Source of the DNA: Nitrospira sp.
Lineage (GTDB): Bacteria; Nitrospirota; Nitrospiria; Nitrospirales; Nitrospiraceae
NCBI GenBank assembly: GCA_035968315.1
Contig: JAVYIN010000005.1
Span: forward strand, 682,001-746,000
Length of the DNA: 64,000 bases
Direction of reading: 5' to 3'
Below the pieces are notes generated by a model. It had not been told where the DNA came from, searched no databases, and was given only the letters and a program-made list of their open reading frames with translations. Of the stretch, positions 57,350 to 64,000 are shown in pieces (the stretch's first letter is position 1; each line of letters opens with the position of its first letter). The translations under genes and the position numbers were made by a program.

Positions 57350-59183
57350 TCTTATCGCCGCTCTGCGGGACAAATCCCTCACGCCTGCGATCGTGTTTTT
57401 GACCTCGCGCCGGGCTTGTGACGAAGCCATGGAGGCGTTCGACCATGCGCAGACGGTGCTGCCGCCCGCGAGGCAAGAGGCCATCGCCGCCGCGCTGGAG
57501 CGGGTCATCGCCCAATATCCCAGCATCGGCGAACATCCGTTGATTCCCACGGTCCAGCGTATCGGCGTGGCCGCCCACCATGCCGGCCATCTGCCGTCCT
57601 GGAAAATCGCGATCGAAGAACTGATGCGGCAGGGCTGTTTGGACGCCGTCTTCGCCACCACGACGCTGGCCGCGGGAGTGGACTTCCCGGCCCGCACGGT
57701 CGTCATCACGCAATCGAGCATCCGCAAAGCGCGCGACTTCATGGATCTGACGATCGGCGAAGTGCAGCAAATCGCCGGCCGGGCCGGACGGCGTGGCAAA
57801 GACTACGTCGGCTTCGCGGTCGTGACGCCGTCGCCCTACATCGACCTCGGCGTCCTCACCAAAGGGTTTACGGGAAATCCTGAGGCCATCGACAGCCAAT
57901 TCACCATCACCTATCCGATGGTCCTGAATCTGCTGAAGGCCCATCCGCACAACCAAATTCAGGCCATCCTGGCCAAGAGCTTCGCGCAATTCCAGCTCAA
58001 CCAGCGCGCGGAACTGCTGGAGCGCAAACTGGATACGCTCCACGTGCAGATGGAACCCTTCGGCCCGCGCGTCTGCACCGACTGGATTACCCAGTGGCAT
58101 ACCTTCGATCAGGCCAGGCGGCAGAAATCGCACCGGCATCAGACCGTGCGCCACGAAGCGCCGGAAATGACCGCACGGTTTCACTTCCTCACGCCCGGCC
58201 GTGTCGTGGGACTCAGCCGGGGGCGCGGCATTGTCTTGCGCCAATATCGCAGCAAGGGACAGAAGAGTCCGATGGTCACGATCCTCCGCCCCGGAGGCGC
58301 CGTGACCGAATGCCCCGCCGGCATCGTCACGGAAATCTACGACCGCATCTTCGACTGCGAGGAACAACCGGGCTATCCCTGGTGCACCGCCGAGTCCTTT
58401 GACGAATTGCACTATCAGCTCACCGAGCTGCCCACGCGCCTCCCGGTGCTGCCGATTCTCGTCTCCAAAGAGTCGGAACCGCTGCCCGATGCCATCGTGC
58501 AAAGCCTGGGAGATTTCCCCTGCCCCACCTGTTCGTCACGATCAGCCTGCCAGAAGGACTACCTCGCCGCCTCGCGCATGCGCCAAGAGCAGCAGCGCCA
58601 TATGAAGTCGATTCAGGCCTTGCGGACCAGTCTCTGGCATCGTTTTCAAGAGCGCATCGACGTGCTCCAGAAATTTGGCTATCTCACGCCGGAGTCGCAA
58701 CTCACGGCCGACGGGGAATGGGCACGGCTGATCCGCATCGACCATTCCCTGCTCATCACCGAGTTGATCCGCGCCGAAGCCTTCACCGGAGCCGACCCGG
58801 CGGTGCTCACCGGCATCATGGCCAGCATCGCCCACGACGACGACCGGCCCGGCGCCTTTCCGCGTATCAGCTCAGGACTGAGCTCACTGCTTGGCCAAGT
58901 CCGGAAATTGGCGGAGAGCCTGTCCCCCTATGAAGATCCACCCCTGCTCCGCGCCGATATCGCCGCCGTAGCGGAGCGCTGGGTCTCCGACCCGAACCTC
59001 ACCTGGATCGGGCTCTGCCGCTCGACCACCATGGCCGAGGGGGACATCTATCGCCTGCTCGCGCGGACCCTTGAGTTTCTCTCCCAACTGCACACGCTCA
59101 AGGCCACCCATCCGGGCCTGGCCGACACGGCATCGAAAGCCCTTGCCCTCATCCGGCGCGGCGTGCTGGAGGAACTCCCGTGA
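57324..59183 (+). CDS. Ski2-like helicase, C-terminal half as a separate gene (RecA2 to DSHCT)
   Basis: The 619-residue product begins inside the second RecA domain: LIAALRDKSLTPAIVFLTSRRACDEAMEAF, HHAGHLP (85-91), motif V ATTTLAAGVDFPAR (about 111-124) and motif VI QIAGRAGRRG (149-158). Winged-helix and helical regions follow, with a Cys-rich CPTCSSRSACQ near 400, and the C-terminal DSHCT-like domain (WIGLCRSTTMAEGDIYRLLARTLEFLSQLHTL). Walker A and DExH are absent here; they lie on the separate gene at 59263. The product cannot hydrolyse ATP on its own. Its start overlaps glgC by 26 bases. The natural order of halves is reversed. Confidence 0.9.
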   Translation: MPPSIHPVDLIAALRDKSLTPAIVFLTSRRACDEAMEAFDHAQTVLPPARQEAIAAALERVIAQYPSIGEHPLIPTVQRIGVAAHHAGHLPSWKIAIEELMRQGCLDAVFATTTLAAGVDFPARTVVITQSSIRKARDFMDLTIGEVQQIAGRAGRRGKDYVGFAVVTPSPYIDLGVLTKGFTGNPEAIDSQFTITYPMVLNLLKAHPHNQIQAILAKSFAQFQLNQRAELLERKLDTLHVQMEPFGPRVCTDWITQWHTFDQARRQKSHRHQTVRHEAPEMTARFHFLTPGRVVGLSRGRGIVLRQYRSKGQKSPMVTILRPGGAVTECPAGIVTEIYDRIFDCEEQPGYPWCTAESFDELHYQLTELPTRLPVLPILVSKESEPLPDAIVQSLGDFPCPTCSSRSACQKDYLAASRMRQEQQRHMKSIQALRTSLWHRFQERIDVLQKFGYLTPESQLTADGEWARLIRIDHSLLITELIRAEAFTGADPAVLTGIMASIAHDDDRPGAFPRISSGLSSLLGQVRKLAESLSPYEDPPLLRADIAAVAERWVSDPNLTWIGLCRSTTMAEGDIYRLLARTLEFLSQLHTLKATHPGLADTASKALALIRRGVLEELP

Positions 59184-59266
59184 ACATCGGCGAGACAGGC
59201 GCGAATAGCGAGACTCGCACGATATGCCCGGCATGCAAGTGCCGCAAAAGGATATTTGAACCATGA
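59180..59266 (+). CDS. 28-residue Cys-rich reading frame linking the two helicase genes
   Basis: GTG at 59180 overlaps the stop of the helicase C-half as GTGA, and its stop TGA (59264-59266) overlaps the N-half start as ATGA. GGAGG stands 7 bases before the GTG, a full ribosome site. The product is short and ends RTICPACKCRKRIFEP, with C-x2-C-x-C. The strict coupling at both ends and the ribosome site favour real translation; a coupling leader with no use of the peptide is the alternative. I know no family for it. Confidence 0.5.
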   Translation: MNIGETGANSETRTICPACKCRKRIFEP

Positions 59267-60330
59267 CGACCGACGAACTCGCACAACTTCTGGCCCAGCA
59301 ACCAGTGGCCATTCTGCATCGCCTGGCGCGCGGACGCGTGCAGCGGCATTTCCGGGCCGGCAAGCGCCGCCTGGTTGAGATGATCCTTCAATACTCGACC
59401 AACAATCTCGCCGGTCTTGAATCAGACTTGCAGGCCCTCATCGGAGAACGTCAATCACGCGCTCAAGCCCCGCCTCCTGCGGCCAAGCCCACGCCTCAGC
59501 GCCCAGCGGCTCCTCACACCAGCCGAAGCCCCGCACGCACACATGAACCGGAATCGACCGAACCGGGCGTCACACTGACGGCCTGGCTCGAGGGACTCGG
59601 CGTGCCGACCCCGCAGCCATTTGTCCCGGACGCCTGGCAGGAAGACGCCCTCGCAGGGTTGGCGGAAACGGATGTCGTGGTGAGTGTTCCGACAGGCAGC
59701 GGCAAGACCTATGTCGCCGTGGAAGCGGCCAGACGGGCCATGCGCGAAAACCGGACCGTGATTTACACCTCTCCGCTGAAGGCCCTGTCCAACACCAAGT
59801 TCACGGAGTTTTCAAAAATTTTCGGCAGCGACCAGGTCGGCATTCTGACGGGCGACCGCCAGGACAACAGCCAGGCGCCCATCCTGATCATGACGACGGA
59901 AATTCTGCGGAATCTGCTCTATGACGCGGCCAGCGGTGAGATCGATGTGCGGCTCGATACCTTGGGGCTGGTGATTCTGGATGAATCGCAATACATCGCC
60001 GACCCCGAGCGCGGCGTCGTGTGGGAAGAAACGATCATCTTCTGTCCGTCACAGGCCAAGCTGCTGCTGCTCTCCGCCTCCATCGGCAATCCGCAAGATA
60101 TTGCCGACTGGCTGACCTCAATCCGGCCCTCGCCCTGCCGCCTGGTGCGCCACAGCAAGCGAACGGTCCCCTTGCGCGCCGGCTATCTGCACCCGAACGG
60201 CAAACTCACGCCGCTCTTCCGCACCGCCGGCATTCCCTACGGCCATCCGGGGCAACTCCATCCCGAAGCCAAACGCCTCTTCCTGCAATACGAGGAAGAC
60301 ACGCTGCCGTCAGGGCGGTCCAGGCGCTAA
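59263..60330 (+). CDS. Ski2-like helicase, N-terminal half as a separate gene (RecA1)
   Basis: The 355-residue product has an extra N-terminal helical part (residues 1-65), a Pro/Ala-rich linker (66-100) and a single RecA domain: WQEDAL (Q-like motif), Walker A VPTGSGKT (142-149), Ia TSPLKALSN (169-177), MTTEILRN (210-217), motif II LDESQYI (DESQ at 240-243, in place of DEVH) and motif III LLSASIGNP (270-277). It stops soon after RTVPLRAGYLHPNGKLTPLF, exactly where the gene at 57324 takes up the family sequence. Both halves are needed for a complete motor, so they should pair as proteins (inference). Confidence 0.9.
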   Translation: MTTDELAQLLAQQPVAILHRLARGRVQRHFRAGKRRLVEMILQYSTNNLAGLESDLQALIGERQSRAQAPPPAAKPTPQRPAAPHTSRSPARTHEPESTEPGVTLTAWLEGLGVPTPQPFVPDAWQEDALAGLAETDVVVSVPTGSGKTYVAVEAARRAMRENRTVIYTSPLKALSNTKFTEFSKIFGSDQVGILTGDRQDNSQAPILIMTTEILRNLLYDAASGEIDVRLDTLGLVILDESQYIADPERGVVWEETIIFCPSQAKLLLLSASIGNPQDIADWLTSIRPSPCRLVRHSKRTVPLRAGYLHPNGKLTPLFRTAGIPYGHPGQLHPEAKRLFLQYEEDTLPSGRSRR

Positions 60331-60350
60331 CGTTTTTCTCTATGCAGCCA

Positions 60351-61364
60351 TTAGAATGATGCGGTGAGACCGAACGTGGCCCCGTGGCGGATGGATTGAA
60401 ACTGGGTCATCGGATACGCTTGCGAGGATCCATCAGTCAAATGGTTCTTCCACGTTCCATCGATCATGCGATTCCAAAACACGCGATAACCGGCATTCAA
60501 AGACAGCCACTTTGTGACATTAATCTTGATACCAGCATCTGCATCCGCCCCGATTCCGATCCCCAGCATAGTAAAACTGGGATCTTGAAAGTCGCTCCGT
60601 CTTAAATGATGCGTATCCTGGTTTTCAAAGATGCTCAAGGGCTTGAACAACACCATCCCCTGTGCACTCAGCCATGGTGTGAGATGATACTCCGCCTGTA
60701 TACCGGTCCGAATCGAATACCAAGATGTTTTATTCGTAATAGCCAGGACTGAATTGGCAACAGGAGAGGCTCCTGAATTACAGAGCGGCTGCACGCCCAC
60801 GGTGCTGGGATCCAGATCAATCGTCGCGCCAGCGTTTGAGCAAGACACCTGTCGAACCCCATAGGCTTTATGCTCCTCATGCCAATACTGAAACCCGACG
60901 AGCCCATCAAGGTGGCCTCGGCTCTCCGCAAAACTCATCAGGCGTGCGCCACCTTCAAGATTAATGTAGTACGTCCCGGAGTTTTTGATGTCGCTGTGCG
61001 TCCGTGATGACGGAGTCCCTCCATCAGGAGTCAAAAAGTCGTCGTCCGTAAGCCGTCCGCCACCGATATCTCCAAATCCCAGATTCAATCGCCCAAACCA
61101 GCGAGGGCCGACTGAAATCTTGGCCATCAGATCCACCATATTCGCCGTATGATCTGTATAGGCAAGCCGTGACGTGGGATTTCCCAGTGGCGCGGAAGCC
61201 GACGCATTATGACTCCAACGCGTATCGCCCGACGTGATCCAGGTCCCAACACCCACCTCGACTTTGACGCGAGAAGATGGCGGAGCTTCTTGCGCCAATG
61301 ACTGACCGGCAAGCGAGACTGAGAACAGGGCTGCGGCAACAACGAATCTCCAACTGATCATCAC
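60351..61364 (-). CDS. Outer-membrane beta-barrel protein
   Basis: The 337-residue protein has a signal peptide (WRFVVAAALFSVSLAGQSLAQ), many amphipathic strands and a terminal phenylalanine (HGATFGLTASF), as outer-membrane barrels need for Bam recognition. VEVGVGTWITSGDTRWSHNAS and PTSRLAYTDHTANMVDLMAKISVG look somewhat like the first strands of omptin proteases, but I do not see the catalytic residues and leave the family open. It overlaps the small gene at 61361 by 4 bases, downstream of it. Confidence 0.7.
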   Translation of the reverse strand: MMISWRFVVAAALFSVSLAGQSLAQEAPPSSRVKVEVGVGTWITSGDTRWSHNASASAPLGNPTSRLAYTDHTANMVDLMAKISVGPRWFGRLNLGFGDIGGGRLTDDDFLTPDGGTPSSRTHSDIKNSGTYYINLEGGARLMSFAESRGHLDGLVGFQYWHEEHKAYGVRQVSCSNAGATIDLDPSTVGVQPLCNSGASPVANSVLAITNKTSWYSIRTGIQAEYHLTPWLSAQGMVLFKPLSIFENQDTHHLRRSDFQDPSFTMLGIGIGADADAGIKINVTKWLSLNAGYRVFWNRMIDGTWKNHLTDGSSQAYPMTQFQSIRHGATFGLTASF

Positions 61365-61660
61365 CGTCTCACCCCTCCGCGTTGAATGACCACTGTGTCA
61401 TAGCATCGGTCGGCTGTATCCGGCATGACCCGATGACAGGCCTCGCGTATGTCCCCCTCCGTCCACTTCCTTTGGACAGACAGCGAAAACCAGACAAGCC
61501 ATGTCCCCACTGCGGCCGCAAGCACCGCCCCGGCAACCAGCATCCCCCAAGGCCGCACGATTTCCCACGCCATCTGCCGAGAGGAACCCCTCTCAATCTG
61601 ATCTTGCCCGCCCTCTTGAGATTGCATCTGGCCTATGACTCCTGGCGTTGCTGACGTCAT
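61361..61660 (-). CDS. Small membrane protein coupled to the outer-membrane barrel gene
   Basis: A 99-residue protein with one membrane helix (PWGMLVAGAVLAAAVGTWLVWFSLSV) and a short C-terminal domain with two cysteines (EACHRVMPDTADRCYDTVVIQ) that would lie in the periplasm and could form a disulfide. Its stop overlaps the barrel gene start (ATGA), so the pair is co-translated. ATG 61660 or ATG 61627 could start it. No family is recognised. Confidence 0.6.
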   Translation of the reverse strand: MTSATPGVIGQMQSQEGGQDQIERGSSRQMAWEIVRPWGMLVAGAVLAAAVGTWLVWFSLSVQRKWTEGDIREACHRVMPDTADRCYDTVVIQRGGVRR

Positions 61661-61824
61661 GAAAGATATTTCGGAATCATACCTGAGCTAGGAGAACCTG
61701 AATAGTATTTTTCCACTCTACCCTGTTGCAGAGAACTACGCGATGAGCCCATCGTGAGCTCCCCATCTTGCCCGAGAAAGTCTCCACTCAGACGAGAGAC
61801 CGAACATCGGCCTGTTCACCGCAC

Positions 61825-61854
61825 TTGACCCTGTCTCCCTGAGAACTGTATAAC
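61825..61854 (+). promoter_or_regulatory. Sigma-70 type promoter upstream of tRNA-Arg
   Basis: TTGACC (61825-61830) and TATAAC (61849-61854) with an 18-base spacer lie 90 bases before the tRNA-Arg gene. No other gene on the plus strand stands between. Confidence 0.6.
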
Positions 61855-61944
61855 CTCCCCTGCACGACACAGTGCCGCGCACCACCCTCCTCGCTCTCCC
61901 TCAAGGATTCAGCGTCCGGGGCGCCGCGAAACAAAATATCCCAT

Positions 61945-62020
61945 GCGCCCGTAGCTCAATGGATAGAGCATCTGACTACGGATCAGAAGGTTACAGGTTC
62001 AAGTCCTGTCGGGCGCACCA
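61945..62020 (+). tRNA. tRNA-Arg (anticodon ACG)
   Basis: Acceptor stem GCGCCCG/CGGGCGC, D-arm AGCTCAATGGATAGAGC, anticodon arm TCTGA-CTACGGA-TCAGA with ACG, T-arm CAGGTTCAAGTCCTG and an encoded CCA end at 62018-62020. The first base of the anticodon is normally deaminated to inosine, so it reads CGU, CGC and CGA. Confidence 0.96.
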
Positions 62021-62120
62021 CTCTTCGATCCTTTGCCATCCCGCACATTGCCTGACACATTCCCCCTTTCGATCGCGTTTTCCCCTTCCTTCTCCCCGCG
62101 CGACGATTTAGGATAGGCCT

Positions 62121-64000
62121 ATGCCGACCTCCGCCCATCTCGCACACGACGATATCGACCGCATCGTGTCCGGCACACACTGGAATCCGCGTGCCGTCCT
62201 GGGGCCGCACCCCACACCAGCCGGCCTGGCCATTCGCCTCTGGCAGCCCTTTGCCGAGGCCGTTGAAGTCGTGGTGGAGCAGCATCCGGCGCTCGCCATC
62301 CCCGCCCAACGCATTCATGAGGCCGGGCTCTACGAAGCCGTCGTCCCTCGAGGACAGGAGCCGCTCCGCTACCGGGTGAGAACCAGCGGGCCTGACGGCC
62401 TGGTAAGCGAGCACGACGATCCTTACGCCGTGCCACCGTTGCTGACCGATTTTGAATTGCACCTCTTTGCCGAAGGCACCTTCTATCGCGCCTACGACAC
62501 GCTTGGCGCCCATGTCCGCACCGTCGAGGGCTCCACCGGCGTCCACTTTGTGGTGTGGGCTCCAAATGCCGCGCGTGTCAGCGTGGTGGGCGATTTCAAC
62601 CGATGGGATGGGCGCTGCCATCCGATGACCAATCGAGGCGCGACAGGCCTGTGGGAACTCTTTGTCCCCGATCTGTCTGAACACACGCTCTACAAATACG
62701 AAATCCGTCCAAGGGATCAGGACGCGCTGCTCGTGAAGGCCGACCCCTACGCACAGGCCGCCGAACTGCGTCCCCGCACAGCCTCCAAAGTTCGCACCCT
62801 CTCCGGCTACACCTGGCACGATCACACCTGGATGAACGATCGCGCGACGCGGGATCCCTTGGCCAGCCCCTTCGCCATCTACGAAGTCCATCTCGGATCC
62901 TGGATGCGGGTGCCGGAGGACCACAACCGCTGGTTGACCTATGCGGAGCTGGCCGACCGGCTCATCCCCTATGTGAAGGACCTGGGCTTCACACATCTTG
63001 AGTTGCTCCCCGTGACCGAACATCCGTTCGACGGGTCCTGGGGCTATCAGACCACCGGCTACTTTGCCGCAACCAGCCGGTATGGCGCCCCGGAAGATTT
63101 CATGGCCTTTGTCGATGCGGCGCATCAGGCCGGCATCGGCGTCATCATGGATTGGGCTCCCGCGCATTTCCCCGACGACCCGCACGGCCTCGCCCAATTC
63201 GACGGCACCCATTTGTATGATCATGCCGACCCCCGCCTCGGCTATCACCCGGATTGGCACAGCCGCATTTTTAATTACGACCGCGCGGAGGTCCGCAACT
63301 TTCTCCTGAACAGCGCGCTCTTTTGGCTCGATAAGTACCACATCGACGGGTTGCGCGTGGATGCCGTCGCCTCCATGCTCTACCTCGACTATGGGCGGAA
63401 GGCCGGCGAGTGGATTCCGAATGCGTTCGGCGGACATGAAAACCTCGGAGCCGTCACCTTCCTGAAAGAGCTGAACATTCTGGTCCATCGTGACTTTCCC
63501 GGTGCGGTCACGATTGCGGAAGAATCCACGTCCTGGCCGGGCGTGTCGCGCCCAACCTATACCGGCGGCCTCGGCTTCACCTTCAAGTGGAATATGGGGT
63601 GGATGCACGACTCGCTGGAGTATTTCCAGCACGACCCCGTCCATCGGCGGTTTCACCACAATCAGCTGACCTTTGGACTGCTCTACGCCTTCACTGAAAA
63701 TTTCGTCCTCGTCCTCTCCCACGACGAAGTCGTGCATGGAAAGGGCACACTTCTCAGCAAAATGGCAGGGGATCGCTGGCAGCAATGTGCCAATCTGCGG
63801 ACGCTCTATGGCTACCTCTACGGGCACCCAGGGAAAAAGATGCTGTTCATGGGCGGCGAAATCGGCCAATGGCGGGAATGGAATCACGATGGCAGCCTGG
63901 ATTGGCATCTGCGCGAGGATCCGTCGCATCGCGGCTTGCAACGGTACGTGCAGGATCTCAACCGGCTCTATCAGCAGGAACCGGCCTTATATGAAGCCGA
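62121..64000 (+). CDS. glgB: 1,4-alpha-glucan branching enzyme (partial, runs off the right edge)
   Basis: I translated from ATG 62121, preceded by AGGATAGG; the frame stays open to the window end (626 codons). The N1 domain (HWNPRAVLGPHP) and CBM48 domain (GVHFVVWAPNAARVSVVGDFNRWDGRCHPM) precede the GH13 barrel: YEVHLGSWMR, GFTHLELLPVTEHPFDGSWGYQTTGYFAATSRYG, the nucleophile region DGLRVDAVASMLYLDYGR, acid-base TIAEESTSW and LVLSHDEVVHGKGTL. It makes the alpha-1,6 branches of glycogen. Only the C-terminal beta domain is cut off. Together with glgC it gives two of the three core glycogen genes; glycogen synthase is not in the window. Confidence 0.95.
   Translation, partial: MPTSAHLAHDDIDRIVSGTHWNPRAVLGPHPTPAGLAIRLWQPFAEAVEVVVEQHPALAIPAQRIHEAGLYEAVVPRGQEPLRYRVRTSGPDGLVSEHDDPYAVPPLLTDFELHLFAEGTFYRAYDTLGAHVRTVEGSTGVHFVVWAPNAARVSVVGDFNRWDGRCHPMTNRGATGLWELFVPDLSEHTLYKYEIRPRDQDALLVKADPYAQAAELRPRTASKVRTLSGYTWHDHTWMNDRATRDPLASPFAIYEVHLGSWMRVPEDHNRWLTYAELADRLIPYVKDLGFTHLELLPVTEHPFDGSWGYQTTGYFAATSRYGAPEDFMAFVDAAHQAGIGVIMDWAPAHFPDDPHGLAQFDGTHLYDHADPRLGYHPDWHSRIFNYDRAEVRNFLLNSALFWLDKYHIDGLRVDAVASMLYLDYGRKAGEWIPNAFGGHENLGAVTFLKELNILVHRDFPGAVTIAEESTSWPGVSRPTYTGGLGFTFKWNMGWMHDSLEYFQHDPVHRRFHHNQLTFGLLYAFTENFVLVLSHDEVVHGKGTLLSKMAGDRWQQCANLRTLYGYLYGHPGKKMLFMGGEIGQWREWNHDGSLDWHLREDPSHRGLQRYVQDLNRLYQQEPALYEA

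Noticed and set aside
61983-63941. A 652-codon open frame on the minus strand opposite glgB
   Set aside because: It is the antisense of the branching enzyme gene, whose plus-strand translation shows all GH13 motifs. The minus frame is open only because of the high-GC codon use, has no family resemblance and runs through the tRNA-Arg gene at its end.

Overview
This is a GC-rich bacterial chromosome segment with dense short operons on both strands. The gene set points to the Nitrospirota, most likely Nitrospira: cobalamin-dependent MetH, a large B12-binding radical SAM enzyme, two DUF5069 proteins, a DUF3386 protein, a DUF3365 haem protein, CzcCBA efflux and a protein-thiocarboxylate sulfur cluster. 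That assignment is inferred from gene content, not from a marker gene. There is no rRNA, prophage, insertion sequence or CRISPR array, so this is mostly core chromosome.

Layout. 1-1514: a truncated HD-GYP gene, divergent from a c-di-GMP-I riboswitch that precedes a lone, very small flagellar rod/hook-like gene. 1590-5657: radical SAM enzyme, 1-Cys peroxiredoxin, DUF5069 and pentapeptide proteins. 5716-10237 (minus): rph, rdgB, tRNA-Pro, tRNA-Arg and a DUF748 protein; rdgB ends inside tRNA-Pro. 10705-17148: an HD-GYP response regulator, metH and small envelope proteins. 17206-21462: envelope proteins, an orphan PEP mutase-nucleotidyltransferase fusion and a haem protein. 21571-31114: pseudouridine synthase, aquaporin, a diiron-type oxygenase paired with a SUMF1-fold protein, FmdB, HemW, a Ca2+/H+ antiporter and a ClpS-like adaptor. 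31367-36558: DUF3386, a small transposon-like repeat, DUF5069, TPM, a degenerate nucleotidyltransferase, an FAD monooxygenase and a PLD-like nuclease.

36707-41927 is a contiguous sulfur-carrier operon: a ThiS-like carrier, cysteine synthase, an E1 (MoeB/ThiF), threonine synthase, a MoaD/CysO-like carrier, a NIL-domain protein, a second E1 and a JAMM protease. It resembles the mycobacterial CysO-CysM-Mec+ cysteine pathway and the Wolinella HcyS-HcyD-HcyF homocysteine pathway put together. MetH elsewhere in the window could use homocysteine made this way (inference).

42359-55979 (minus) holds small zinc proteins, an MsbA-type exporter, peptide deformylase, a HEAT-repeat protein, the CzcCBA metal efflux operon and potABCD polyamine transport, tightly coupled by ATGA overlaps. 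56111-64000 (plus) holds glgC and glgB (glycogen). Between them lies a Ski2-like helicase encoded as two genes in reversed order, C-terminal half first, bridged by a 28-codon Cys-rich reading frame that overlaps both halves. An outer-membrane barrel gene pair and a tRNA-Arg complete this part. The three points most worth a second look are the order-swapped helicase with its linking mini-gene, the dual-carrier sulfur operon, and the c-di-GMP riboswitch on the lone flagellar gene.
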